Program-made: the position numbers and the translations under genes | The notes under the pieces: generated by a model | The model's input: only the letters and a program-made list of their open reading frames with translations | What the model was told of the DNA's origin: nothing | Databases searched by the model: none | Source of the DNA: Fontibacterium temperatum | Lineage (GTDB): Bacteria; Pseudomonadota; Alphaproteobacteria; Pelagibacterales; Pelagibacteraceae | DNA length: 64,000 nucleotides | Direction: 5' to 3' | Assembly (NCBI GenBank): GCA_964203055.1 | Contig: CAXNKS010000002.1 | Span: forward strand, 62,001 to 126,000 | Shown here: piece after piece, positions 16,370 to 24,584 of the stretch | Position numbering within the stretch: position 1 is the stretch's first letter | Layout of the letters: every line of letters starts with the position of its first letter

Positions 16370-16453
16370 TTATTTCTTTTTATTTCTTCTTCTACTTCTT
16401 CTTATTTTTGAGCCAACTTTTCTTCGGCCTCTATGTTTTTTTGGATATCCCAT
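16370..16453 (-). CDS. Very short, very basic protein (27 residues), ribosomal-type composition
   Basis: Reads MGYPKKHRGRRKVGSKIRRS followed by RRRNKKK: more than half Lys or Arg, no acidic residue. It converges on mnmA with only 6 bases between stops. Composition and size are like bacterial ribosomal protein bTHX or bL36-like peptides, but the motif is not one of those I can identify. I recall similar short basic ORFs in other SAR11 genomes, which is weak evidence. No clear ribosome-binding site is present, as for many genes here. Could be a small ribosome- or RNA-binding peptide. Confidence 0.5.
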   Translation of the reverse strand: MGYPKKHRGRRKVGSKIRRSRRRNKKK

Positions 16454-16565
16454 TTTTTTATATTAAAAGTTTATATCTAAATTAATTATCAAAAGAAAAA
16501 GCAAACACAAGTGCGTTTTTTATATAGAATTTGATTTTTTTCGCAGTTATGATTTAACAGCTCAC

Positions 16566-16757
16566 ATGGGGATTTTTAAAGATAAAGTCGATGTTATTTA
16601 CCGATCAGATTTTAATAAAAAAAATAAAGCGGATATTCGAAATTTAGTTCTTGAGAAAAATTCAAGAGATAAATATGACAAAAAAATACAGAATAGAATT
16701 ATTATATTGTTAGTTTTTTGTTTAATTATTGGAGTTGCTTTAACTTTAATTAAATAG
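16566..16757 (+). CDS. Small membrane-anchored hypothetical protein
   Basis: A 63-residue ORF with a charged N-terminal 42 residues (MGIFKDKVDVIYRSDF, then many Lys/Asp) and one C-terminal membrane helix (IIILLVFCLIIGVALTLI), so tail-anchored with the soluble part in the cytoplasm. It is followed 24 bases later by the YjbQ-like gene on the same strand. No family recognised. Confidence 0.5.
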   Translation: MGIFKDKVDVIYRSDFNKKNKADIRNLVLEKNSRDKYDKKIQNRIIILLVFCLIIGVALTLIK

Positions 16758-16781
16758 TTTTAAATTTTAAATAGTTATTAA

Positions 16782-17207
16782 ATGTTTACTCAATCTTTTG
16801 ACGAATTGAGTATTAAAACAAACGGTAATAAGTTAATTAAAATTACAGAAAAAATAATAAATTTTGTAGATCGCTCTAAGATCTCAAGTGGAATTTTAAA
16901 TATATCAATTTTACATACAAGCGCTTCATTAATCATTCAAGAAAATGCTGATGACGATGTTCAAAAAGATATCTTAAATTTTTACGATAAATTAGTACCT
17001 ATGGATGAGGACTTGTATATTCATAATACGGAAGGAAAAGATGATATGCCAGCTCATATCAAATCCACTTTAACTAATAGTAATTTAACTTTGAGTATAA
17101 AAAATAATAAATTAATTCTTGGAACGTGGCAGGGTATATATTTGTTTGAACATAGAATTGAGCAGCAAATAAGAAAAGTTTTTTTACATATTGTTGGAGA
17201 AAAATAA
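16782..17207 (+). CDS. YjbQ/UPF0047 family protein
   Basis: A 141-residue trimeric beta-rich protein. The motif LHTSASLIIQENADDDVQKD (positions about 44-63) and the later DDMPAHIKSTL and LGTWQGIYLFEHR are the conserved active-site strips of the family, including metal-binding His residues. Family members weakly replace thiamine-phosphate synthase in E. coli, so databases often call them 'secondary thiamine-phosphate synthase'; the true role is unsettled. It is followed 2 bases later by an unidentified gene. Confidence 0.88.
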   Translation: MFTQSFDELSIKTNGNKLIKITEKIINFVDRSKISSGILNISILHTSASLIIQENADDDVQKDILNFYDKLVPMDEDLYIHNTEGKDDMPAHIKSTLTNSNLTLSIKNNKLILGTWQGIYLFEHRIEQQIRKVFLHIVGEK

Positions 17208-17209
17208 TT

Positions 17210-17971
17210 ATGAGTTCTTCATTAAATGTTGTTTTAATAGTAGGCAGCGCACCTGATGCTTTGAAGATTAAAGACCAAGATCTGTCTTCATTCTCAAGTT
17301 GTGTTGTTATTAATAATGCCTGGCAATTAACAAAAGATTGGGATTATTTAATTTATCCTGAAGATTTTCCAGATAAACATTTACCTCCAGATACAGTCTT
17401 GGCTAAGAAAAAAATAATTACGGCTCGAGAATACGTTCCCGAACAAAATTTTTTTGGAGGATTTGTTTATGGTGGTGGCACGATGGCTTTTACAGCTGGT
17501 TATTGGGCCTTAGGTGCTTTAAAGCCAGATATTATAGCGTACTTAGGTTGTGACATGATCTATCCATTAGAAAAAGAAATACCAAGTCATTTTTATGGAA
17601 ATGGCCAAGCTGATCCTTTGCGTTCAGATATTACGTTGCAGTCTTTGGAAGCAAAGTCTGTTCGTTTAATGGCGTTAGCGCAAATTCATAATTGTTCAGT
17701 AGTTAATCTGTCTAAGCTTCCTAAATCACGATTATTATTCCCTCGCACTTCAATAACTAAACTCTTAAAAAAAATTGATCAAAAAAAAGTATTATATTCA
17801 CAAGATTTAAAGTTAGATTCTAAATCTGTAAAAAGAGCTTTAGATCTCGAAGGTGAGTTGGCATATATGGTTCCATCAGGAAAATACTGGGAGTCCTCAG
17901 TAGAATTTGACCGATCTAAGTTAAGTGAAATAGATTCTCTATGGCTCAAGTCTGCTTCTAAGTTAAATTAG
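17210..17971 (+). CDS. Hypothetical protein, possible nucleotide-binding or transferase fold
   Basis: A 253-residue soluble protein I do not recognise. It starts with a beta strand and a Gly-rich turn (VVLIVGSAPDAL), then CVVINNAW and DYLIYPEDFP. The most regular part is GGGTMAFTAGYWALGALKPD followed by YLGCDMIYP, then SHFYGNGQADPLRSD. The pattern resembles a Rossmann-like fold such as DUF115/MptE-like or sialyltransferase-like proteins, and glycosyltransferases lie 1.4-4 kb downstream, but I cannot make a firm match. ATG is 2 bases after the YjbQ stop. Confidence 0.6.
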   Translation: MSSSLNVVLIVGSAPDALKIKDQDLSSFSSCVVINNAWQLTKDWDYLIYPEDFPDKHLPPDTVLAKKKIITAREYVPEQNFFGGFVYGGGTMAFTAGYWALGALKPDIIAYLGCDMIYPLEKEIPSHFYGNGQADPLRSDITLQSLEAKSVRLMALAQIHNCSVVNLSKLPKSRLLFPRTSITKLLKKIDQKKVLYSQDLKLDSKSVKRALDLEGELAYMVPSGKYWESSVEFDRSKLSEIDSLWLKSASKLN

Positions 17972-18106
17972 AAGATAGTTATATTAATTTTGATAACGTA
18001 GTATGACCGTAATCAAAGAGTAAAACATAACTATTATTCACAAAAGTTTATACTTATGTTAATCAAAACTCTTTAAAAGCAGAGTAAAACTGCGAGTTTA
18101 ACAAAT

Positions 18107-18183
18107 GGCGGGGTAGCTCAGTTGGTTAGAGCGCAGGACTCATAAGCCTGAGGTCGGTGGTTCGATCCCACTTCCCGCTACCA
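18107..18183 (+). tRNA. tRNA-Met (CAU), elongator type
   Basis: A 77-base cloverleaf with encoded CCA. D-arm GCTCAGTTGGTTAGAGC, anticodon loop CTCATAA (anticodon CAT), T-arm GGTGGTTCGATCCCACT. The first pair is G-T rather than the C-A mismatch of initiator tRNA, so this is the elongator. An A opposite G at the loop-closing pair of the anticodon stem (positions 31-39) and two G-T pairs in the acceptor stem are slightly unusual. A start codon follows 13 bases after the CCA. Confidence 0.93.
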
Positions 18184-18196
18184 AATATTATAAATT

Positions 18197-18994
18197 ATGT
18201 TTAACGTTTCTTGTATTCAACTCACATCAGATAATAATGTTTTTTCTAATTTAGAAAAAACAACAGATTTAATCATTGGTTCTATTAAGAAAAAAGCTGA
18301 TTTAATTATCACTCCAGAAAATACTTCTTTATTTACATTCGATCATAGTGAGCTTTTAGAAAAAGCAGAAGAAATGAATAATAATTTTTTTTTAGAATCT
18401 ATAAGTAGAATTTCTAAAAGTTATAAAAAATGGATTTTAATTGGATCGTTACCCATAAAATTATCTAAAAAATTATTAGCAAATAGATCTGTACTTTTTA
18501 ATCCAAATGGAAAAATTGCAAACTATTATGATAAAATTCATATGTTTGATGTTAAATTATCAAACAAAGAAAAATATGAAGAGTCTAAAAAATTTCTAGC
18601 TGGTAAAAAAAAAGTTTTAACAAAACTACCTTGGGGTTTATTGGGTTTTACTATTTGTTATGATGTTCGTTTCCCAAATCTATATAGAGAGCTTGCAAAA
18701 AAAGGAGCAATTTTTATGAGTGTTCCCTCAGCTTTTACAAAAACAACAGGAGAAAAACATTGGCATACTTTGTTAAAAGCAAGAGCTATTGAGAATTTCT
18801 CTTATATATTTGCTGCCGCACAAACAGGAAGGCATTACAACGATAGATTAACATATGGCCATTCTTTAATTATTTCTCCAGATGGCGAGATATTAAAAGA
18901 AAAGGAAAAGGGAGAAGGTTTTATTATTGCAAGAATAGATGAAAATCTTCCAAAGAAATTAAGAGATAAGATTCCAAGTCTTAAATCAAATTAA
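18197..18994 (+). CDS. Carbon-nitrogen hydrolase (nitrilase superfamily, Nit2/omega-amidase-like)
   Basis: Hydrolyses an amide or nitrile of an unidentified small molecule. The 265-residue protein has the Glu-Lys-Cys triad: Glu41 (TPENTSLF), Lys113 (YDKIHMFDV) and Cys154 (FTICYDVRFP). SVPSAFTKTTGEKHWHTLL and ARAIENFSYIFAAAQ are typical of the Nit1/Nit2 branch (deaminated glutathione amidase or omega-amidase). The start is 13 bases after tRNA-Met, so there is no room for its own promoter; it is expressed with the tRNA. Confidence 0.9.
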   Translation: MFNVSCIQLTSDNNVFSNLEKTTDLIIGSIKKKADLIITPENTSLFTFDHSELLEKAEEMNNNFFLESISRISKSYKKWILIGSLPIKLSKKLLANRSVLFNPNGKIANYYDKIHMFDVKLSNKEKYEESKKFLAGKKKVLTKLPWGLLGFTICYDVRFPNLYRELAKKGAIFMSVPSAFTKTTGEKHWHTLLKARAIENFSYIFAAAQTGRHYNDRLTYGHSLIISPDGEILKEKEKGEGFIIARIDENLPKKLRDKIPSLKSN

Positions 18995-19389
18995 TATTTT
19001 TTATAGCTTTTTACTTCAGAAATATTAGATTTTGTTAAGCTGTTAATCTTGTTTTTAACACGCGATCTCTCATCATTAGTAAAATATACTGCTCTTGCAA
19101 GTTTTATAAATTTATCTTCAAAATTTCTTTTTCTTTCGCAATCTCTAATATCGTCTTCGATTTTCCATAGTTTAAGATTAACAGATTTAAGTTTTTTGTA
19201 TAATTTCGTAAGTGATTTAGATTTTTCAATATTTTCATTAACAGCTTCCTGTAGAGACCCAAGTTCTTTCAAGACAATATTTCTTTTACTTTTGTCTTTA
19301 ATTTTATTTTTTTTTATCTCAAGAATTGAGATTTTATCAAATAACTCACCAGCAGATATCTCGGAATAAATTTTTTTTGTAATTTCCAT
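18991..19389 (-). CDS. DUF6165 family protein
   Basis: A 132-residue helical protein, rich in Lys and Glu. The start ISAGELFDKISILEIKK and the end ENKIN-like segment with KSYKKY, together with LWKIEDDIRDCE and FIKLARAVYFTND, match DUF6165, a family common next to glycosyltransferase genes. It overlaps the nitrilase by 4 bases (convergent) and is divergent from the family 9 glycosyltransferase across 29 bases. Function unknown; surface-glycan assembly is suggested only by context. Confidence 0.8.
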   Translation of the reverse strand: MEITKKIYSEISAGELFDKISILEIKKNKIKDKSKRNIVLKELGSLQEAVNENIEKSKSLTKLYKKLKSVNLKLWKIEDDIRDCERKRNFEDKFIKLARAVYFTNDERSRVKNKINSLTKSNISEVKSYKKY

Positions 19390-19418
19390 AATTAATCAAT
19401 AATGTTCTTTTATAATAT

Positions 19419-20330
19419 ATGTCAAATATTTTAATAATAAAACTTGGCTCTCTTGGTGATGTTGTTCAAATTTCTGGAGCCTTAAGAGACATAAGAGAGC
19501 ACCATAAGAATGAAAAAATTACAATTTTAACCACTTCTAAATATATAAATTTATTTAAAAATTGTCCTTACGTAGACAACTGTCTAGAGGACGAGAGACT
19601 CCCTAGATATAATATATTTTATCTTTTAAGATTAAGAAAAATTATTAATTCTTTAAACTTTAATAAAGTTTATGATTTGCAAAACTCAAATAGAACAAAT
19701 TTTTATAGAAAATTTCTTTTTAATGTAAAAAATTGGTCATCTTCTAGAGATATTCCGGAAAACAAATACAATAACTCAGTATTACAAAGATTTGATGAAC
19801 AATTAAGAAAATCAAATATTCAAACTCTTTATACTTTAAAACCAGATTTTAGTTGGGCAGCTGAGAAGGCAAATAACTACAATCTTGATACTGATAAAAA
19901 ATATATTTTGTTTTTTCCTTTTTGTTCAAGGGATTTAATTCATAAACGATGGCCTTATTTTTCTGAGTTAATAAATTTAATAAAGCAAAATCATCCTGAA
20001 TATTCTTTGGTAGTTGCTCCGGGTCCAGGTGAGATAGAAGAGGCTAAAAGTTTAGATATTAAAATTGCTTTAAATAATAATTTGCCGTTAAATTTTTTTG
20101 AACTTGCTTCTTTAATAAAAAAATCTCATTTAGTTATTGCAAATGATACAGGACCAGCACATATGGCAGCGCATCTAGGCGCTAGAGGCTTTACATTATT
20201 TGGTCCACACACAACTCCTGAAAAAGTTTCAATTGAGAGAGAAAAATTTATTGCTCTACAGACTATGGATTTAAAATCTCTTTTTGCTGATAGAGTTTAT
20301 GCTTTAATTAAGAGCTCTATTATAAACTAA
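19419..20330 (+). CDS. Family 9 glycosyltransferase (heptosyltransferase-like)
   Basis: A 303-residue GT-B fold transferase. ILIIKLGSLGDVVQISGALR (5-24) is the N-terminal hallmark of the ADP-heptose transferase family, and NDTGPAHMAAHLGARGFTLFGPH (about 243-265) the nucleotide-sugar binding end. It probably adds a heptose or similar sugar to the lipopolysaccharide core at the inner face of the inner membrane. No neighbouring heptose-synthesis genes are present, so the donor is uncertain. Convergent with the GT4 gene, overlapping by 11 bases. Confidence 0.9.
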   Translation: MSNILIIKLGSLGDVVQISGALRDIREHHKNEKITILTTSKYINLFKNCPYVDNCLEDERLPRYNIFYLLRLRKIINSLNFNKVYDLQNSNRTNFYRKFLFNVKNWSSSRDIPENKYNNSVLQRFDEQLRKSNIQTLYTLKPDFSWAAEKANNYNLDTDKKYILFFPFCSRDLIHKRWPYFSELINLIKQNHPEYSLVVAPGPGEIEEAKSLDIKIALNNNLPLNFFELASLIKKSHLVIANDTGPAHMAAHLGARGFTLFGPHTTPEKVSIEREKFIALQTMDLKSLFADRVYALIKSSIIN

Positions 20331-21417
20331 GAATATTTGCGTATTTTTTAATTATTTCTTTCCAATAAAATTGCTTAGAAAATTCTTTTGCGTTTTTTCC
20401 AAGTTCTAAATATTTTTTATTTTGAATTATGTTTTTTAAAGCGTCGTAAATTTCAGAATGATCATAACCATTGCATAATAGACCAGTTTTATTATCTAGA
20501 ACTGCATCAGGTGCCCCGCCATCTTTTCCAGCAATCGATGGTATCCCGTAGCTTGCGGCTTCAATATAACTAATCCCAAACCCCTCAACTGAAGTTCCCT
20601 CAATTCTTGCAGGCATTAAAAAAATATTTGAATTTTTAAGCAGTGCATTCTTTAAATCAAAGTTAATATTCTTAAGAAAAGTCACATTATTTTCTAAATT
20701 AAGAACTTTAGTTGTTTTTTTTAAATTTGCTTCCTCATCGCCATTTCCAACAATTACATATTTAAAATTTGGATAGATTGCTTGAATATTTTTTAGAGCC
20801 AATAAAGAAAAATCGATTCCTTTTCTTTTATCAAATCTTGAAACAGTGATGATTTTAATATCGGAATTTCCAAATATTTCTTTAGCCTGATAGTCTGCTT
20901 CTGCGGTGATGGTCTGCGGTTCATTAATACCAGGATTTATCACATGTATCTTCTTATTATCACAACCTTTCTCGCTAGCTAAGTTTTTTGTAAATTCTGA
21001 GTTTGCAATAATGTATTTAGTCTTTGCTAATGAATTAATAGATCTTTTATTTATAAAACTTCCAAGGGGATGATTAATTTCTTTTCCATGGATAAGACAT
21101 AATATTGGAATTTTATCCGATATATTTTCAGTGATTATTTCAATACTTTTCCAATGATCAGCAATTATAGCTTCAACCGAATTATTTTTTATAACTTCTT
21201 TTAAAAGATTAAATTTTCTATATTTTTTTAATATTTTAAGACCACCCATTCTATTAGTTTCAAAGTTATTTCTTTTGTCATAACTTTCATCGCCAGCAAA
21301 TGAGTTTGCCAAAACTTTAATTGGATGAAGATCATTTAAATGAATTGCAAGGCCACCCATTAAACTTTGCATCCCACCAAGTTCAGGAGGATAACTTCTT
21401 GTTGTTATAATAATCAT
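20320..21417 (-). CDS. Family 4 glycosyltransferase
   Basis: A 365-residue GT-B retaining transferase. The Gly-rich N-terminal motif SYPPELGGMQSLMGGLA, the donor-site strips ITVSRFDKRKGIDFSLLAL and MPARIEGTSVEGFGISYIEA (with the EX7E pattern), and GKDGGAPDAV are standard for the family. Acceptor sugar unknown. It follows the thioredoxin-like gene on the same strand by 4 bases. Confidence 0.9.
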   Translation of the reverse strand: MIIITTRSYPPELGGMQSLMGGLAIHLNDLHPIKVLANSFAGDESYDKRNNFETNRMGGLKILKKYRKFNLLKEVIKNNSVEAIIADHWKSIEIITENISDKIPILCLIHGKEINHPLGSFINKRSINSLAKTKYIIANSEFTKNLASEKGCDNKKIHVINPGINEPQTITAEADYQAKEIFGNSDIKIITVSRFDKRKGIDFSLLALKNIQAIYPNFKYVIVGNGDEEANLKKTTKVLNLENNVTFLKNINFDLKNALLKNSNIFLMPARIEGTSVEGFGISYIEAASYGIPSIAGKDGGAPDAVLDNKTGLLCNGYDHSEIYDALKNIIQNKKYLELGKNAKEFSKQFYWKEIIKKYANILSL

Positions 21418-21421
21418 TTAA

Positions 21422-21973
21422 TTATTTTTTCCATTTAATATTACATCCCATGCTTGGATACTGTTGTTTTGGTCCATTTGAAGTCTTTGCAATTAATTCC
21501 ATTGCACTTAAAAGATCACTCGCACCCTCTGTTGGTTTAAGATTTTTCATTTCTCTAATTCTACCGCGATATTGCAGTTCATTATTTTTATTATATCCAA
21601 AAAAATCAGGAGTACATACCGCACCATAGTTTTGAGCAATTTCTTGAGTTTCATCATACAAATATGGAAATTTAAAATTATTTATTTTTGAAAATTTTTT
21701 CATATTTTCAAAACTATCCTCAGGATAATTATTTGCATCATTTGACATTATTGCGACTGAATTAATCCCAAAATTTGATATTTTATTAGTCACATCTACT
21801 AACTCCTTAATTACAGCTTTTACATAAGGACAGTGATTACAAATAAACATAATTAAAGTTCCGTTTTGACCTTTAATATCTTTAAGTGAAATGAACGTAT
21901 CTTCAGTAGATATTAATTTAAATTCTTTAATCTTTTCTCCAAAATTACACACTGGAGTTTCAGTGAGAGACAT
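21422..21973 (-). CDS. Thioredoxin-fold peroxiredoxin-like protein
   Basis: A 183-residue AhpC/TSA-related protein with CNHCPYVK at 45-52, an active-site CxxC shifted towards CNHC as in the 'thioredoxin family protein' group often found in marine bacteria. The rest (VAIMSNDANNYPEDSF, FPYLYDETQEIAQNYGAVCTPD) follows a peroxiredoxin core. Likely a cytosolic thiol oxidoreductase or peroxidase; no signal peptide. Divergent from the carbonic anhydrase-like gene by 41 bases. Confidence 0.87.
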   Translation of the reverse strand: MSLTETPVCNFGEKIKEFKLISTEDTFISLKDIKGQNGTLIMFICNHCPYVKAVIKELVDVTNKISNFGINSVAIMSNDANNYPEDSFENMKKFSKINNFKFPYLYDETQEIAQNYGAVCTPDFFGYNKNNELQYRGRIREMKNLKPTEGASDLLSAMELIAKTSNGPKQQYPSMGCNIKWKK

Positions 21974-22014
21974 AATTTTATTTTACTATTTGGAATATTT
22001 GTTATGAATATAAC

Positions 22015-22533
22015 ATGATTTTTGAACTAGGTAATAAAAGATTAATAGGAGATGGAAAATATTGGGTTGCGCCATCAGCAAATGTAATTGGCGATGTCAC
22101 TTTAAAAAATGATTCTAGCGTTTGGTTTAATGCTGTTATCAGAGGAGACATTGAAAATATTACTGTGGGTGAGGGCAGCAATATTCAGGACAATAGTGTT
22201 CTACATACTGACAAAGGATTCCCATTAAAAATTGGCAAGATGGTAACTGTTGGTCATTTGGTAATGTTACACGGCTGCACTATCATGGATAATAGTTTGA
22301 TTGGCATTGGATCAACAATTTTAAATAAAAGTGTTATTGGAAATAATTGTATCATTGGTGCTAACAGTTTAATTACTGAAGGAAAAATCATTCCAGACAA
22401 CTCTTTAGTTATGGGCAGTCCTGGAAAAGTAATTAGACAAGTTACAGAAGAAGAGAAAAAAGCAATTACTGAAAACGCACAGCGCTATATAGACAATTGG
22501 AAGAAATACGTAAAAGATCTTAAGAAAATTTAA
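22015..22533 (+). CDS. Gamma-class carbonic anhydrase family protein
   Basis: A 172-residue left-handed beta-helix made of hexapeptide repeats, with the three metal-binding histidines of the family: His64 (VLHTDKGF), His81 and His86 (GHLVMLHGC). The Arg-Asp pair in VIRGDIENI is also present. Members range from real carbonic anhydrase to proteins of unclear activity (YrdA, PaaY), so activity is not certain. The last bases overlap the convergent PNPOx-like gene by 4. Confidence 0.9.
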   Translation: MIFELGNKRLIGDGKYWVAPSANVIGDVTLKNDSSVWFNAVIRGDIENITVGEGSNIQDNSVLHTDKGFPLKIGKMVTVGHLVMLHGCTIMDNSLIGIGSTILNKSVIGNNCIIGANSLITEGKIIPDNSLVMGSPGKVIRQVTEEEKKAITENAQRYIDNWKKYVKDLKKI

Positions 22534-23135
22534 GGTACTAACCAAGTACTTTTATTTTCATCAAGCATAAATTTAGCTCGTCGATGACCTTGTGATGCTA
22601 AATATAGCCATTCAAAACTTTTAATTTTACTCTCAATAACACAAAAATTTTTATAACCTATTTCACTTTGTTCATAAGTTGGTATCTCATTGCCCATATC
22701 CTTTGATAAATCTGAGGCTGAATCATTAATAAAATCACCAGGTGCTTGCGGCGAGAGATAGCATTTTCGACTCATCATTTGTGTTTTAGTCCAAGCCTCT
22801 TTAGTAATTTCATTATCTTTGTGAACAATTGCAACACCTTCAGCTCGAACCTGTATTTTTCTTTTTTTATTATAAAATACAAAATAAATTTTTTTATTTT
22901 CTTTTAAACTTTTAATTTTTGAGGATCTAAAGTCGGTGTGAAATCTTAAAATATTTTTATCTTTAAACGCACCCCTTAATACAACTATTCTTCCTTCAGC
23001 ACTATCAGTGGCGCTTACTATTACAACCGGCAATCTAAAATCTTCGTTTCTATCTGCTACACCTCTTTGTAAAAGAGACCAAATTTCATCCAAAATAAGA
23101 TCAATATTGTTGTAGTAATTTGGAATATTATTCAC
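22530..23135 (-). CDS. Pyridoxamine-5'-phosphate-oxidase-like flavoprotein
   Basis: A 201-residue split-barrel FMN protein. LPVVIVSATDSAEGRIVVLRG, ILRFHTDFRSSKIKSL and KIQVRAEGVAIVHKD are FMN-binding strips of the PNPOx-like group, and SRKCYLSPQAPGDFI and FEWLYLASQGHRRAKFM resemble the C-terminal part of PdxH. It is longer than minimal family members but lacks a full PdxH end, so it is probably a related flavin reductase or unknown enzyme. Lies 2 bases from the dehydrogenase gene on the same strand. Confidence 0.82.
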   Translation of the reverse strand: MNNIPNYYNNIDLILDEIWSLLQRGVADRNEDFRLPVVIVSATDSAEGRIVVLRGAFKDKNILRFHTDFRSSKIKSLKENKKIYFVFYNKKRKIQVRAEGVAIVHKDNEITKEAWTKTQMMSRKCYLSPQAPGDFINDSASDLSKDMGNEIPTYEQSEIGYKNFCVIESKIKSFEWLYLASQGHRRAKFMLDENKSTWLVP

Positions 23136-23137
23136 TC

Positions 23138-24010
23138 TTATTTATTTTTTTTTAGTCTGGTAATTAAACTTGATGTATCAAATCGGTTACCACTGTTCTT
23201 TTGTACCTCAGAGTAATAACCATCTATGATTTTAGTTATTGGGAGGTCAGAACCATTATTTTTTGCCTCGTCCATAGCAATTCCTAAATCTTTTCTCATC
23301 CAATCAACTGCAAAACCAAAATCAAATTTACCTTGAATCATCGTTTTGTATCTATTTTCCATTTGCCAAGATTGAGCTGCACCTTTTGATATTACTTCAA
23401 TAACATCCTCCATGTTTAATCCTGCATTTTGTCCAAATCGAATTCCTTCAGATAAACCCTGAACTAATCCAACAATACAAATTTGATTAACCATTTTAGC
23501 AAGCTGACCGCTTCCTGCAGGCCCCAATACTTTCATTTTTTTGCTATAGCATTTGATTATATCTTGAGCTTTTTCAAAATCTTTATCTTCTCCACCAATC
23601 ATTACTGTTAACTGGCCATTTTCAGCTCCAGCTTGGCCACCAGAAACAGGCGCATCTAAAAAACCAAAACCTTTTTCTTTAGCAGCTATAAATAATTCGC
23701 GAGCAATCTTTGCTGATGCAGTAGTGTTATCAATAAATACCGCACCTTTTTTTACAGAGTGAAATGCTCCTTCAGATCCTAATGTTACTTCTTTTAAATC
23801 GTTATCATTACCAACGCAGCAAAATACAAAATCAGAATCTTTACTTGCTTCTTTGGGTGTTTTTGCAAATTTTCCACCAAATTCTTTAACCCATTTTTCA
23901 GCTTTTGTAGTTGTTCGGTTATAAACTGTAACGTCATGACCTGCCTTTGCAATGTGACGTGCCATTGGATAACCCATTACACCAAGACCTAAAAAAGTAA
24001 CTTTAGCCAT
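23138..24010 (-). CDS. NAD(P)-dependent 3-hydroxyacid dehydrogenase (HIBADH/GarR family)
   Basis: A 290-residue beta-hydroxyacid dehydrogenase. The Rossmann loop FLGLGVMGYPMA (6-17), substrate motif DAPVSGGQAGAENGQL and the catalytic-lysine segment GSGQLAKMVNQI are all present. Substrates in this family include 3-hydroxyisobutyrate, tartronate semialdehyde and succinic semialdehyde; sequence alone does not decide. Its upstream region contains a purine-rich stretch GGAGC before the ATG. Confidence 0.88.
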   Translation of the reverse strand: MAKVTFLGLGVMGYPMARHIAKAGHDVTVYNRTTTKAEKWVKEFGGKFAKTPKEASKDSDFVFCCVGNDNDLKEVTLGSEGAFHSVKKGAVFIDNTTASAKIARELFIAAKEKGFGFLDAPVSGGQAGAENGQLTVMIGGEDKDFEKAQDIIKCYSKKMKVLGPAGSGQLAKMVNQICIVGLVQGLSEGIRFGQNAGLNMEDVIEVISKGAAQSWQMENRYKTMIQGKFDFGFAVDWMRKDLGIAMDEAKNNGSDLPITKIIDGYYSEVQKNSGNRFDTSSLITRLKKNK

Positions 24011-24119
24011 TTATGCTCCTATTAATCGTTTGTTAAATTAATCACTTATATATTGCTGTTAAATCTTTATAAAAACTTGATTTATTTAAGCTTTAAGACT
24101 AAAACGGTCAATTCAAATT

Positions 24120-24584
24120 ATGGCACGAGTAACCGTAGAGGACTGTTTACAGCAAGTTGATAATCAATACGATTTAGTCATTTTGGCTAAAGAGAGAACT
24201 TTGCAATTGGGAGTGGGTGATGCTCCGCAAGTTCCAGTAGATAATGACAAACGAACAGTTTTAGCTTTAAGAGAAATCGCAGAAAAAAAAGTTTCAGTAA
24301 AAGATTTAGAAGAATCAACAATTGATCGTATGAGAGATCATCCAGACGATGCTGTTGAACAAGAAGATTTTGACAGTCCAGATGGAGATTCTTTTGAAGA
24401 TTTGTATCAAGGAGAAGTTTCAAAATCAGGACAAGCAATACTTCCTTCTAAAAGATCTAGAAAAATTCCAGAACCAAAAGCTGGAGCAGAAAATGAAGCC
24501 ATCGATGCAGATGACGATGATCTTGATGATGATATAGCTTTAGAGGCAGCTCCTGAAAAAGAAGCTACAGAAGAAAAAGCTTAA
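24120..24584 (+). CDS. rpoZ: RNA polymerase omega subunit
   Basis: Omega promotes assembly of the RNA polymerase beta' subunit. The start MARVTVEDCLQQVDNQYDLV and the segment DNDKRTVLALREIAEKK (about 41-57) are the family core. The 154-residue length is normal for Alphaproteobacteria, where the protein has an extended acidic tail; here residues 120-154 are rich in Asp, Glu and Ala. No relA/spoT or gmk gene is adjacent, unlike in E. coli. Confidence 0.95.
   Translation: MARVTVEDCLQQVDNQYDLVILAKERTLQLGVGDAPQVPVDNDKRTVLALREIAEKKVSVKDLEESTIDRMRDHPDDAVEQEDFDSPDGDSFEDLYQGEVSKSGQAILPSKRSRKIPEPKAGAENEAIDADDDDLDDDIALEAAPEKEATEEKA

Noticed and set aside
18107..18183. tRNA gene as a phage or genomic-island integration site
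   Set aside because: No integrase, direct repeat or truncated tRNA copy is seen next to any of the three tRNAs.
24187..24438. Long open frame antisense to rpoZ
   Set aside because: Leucine-rich mirror of the rpoZ codons; no start context or family pattern, and rpoZ itself is clearly real.
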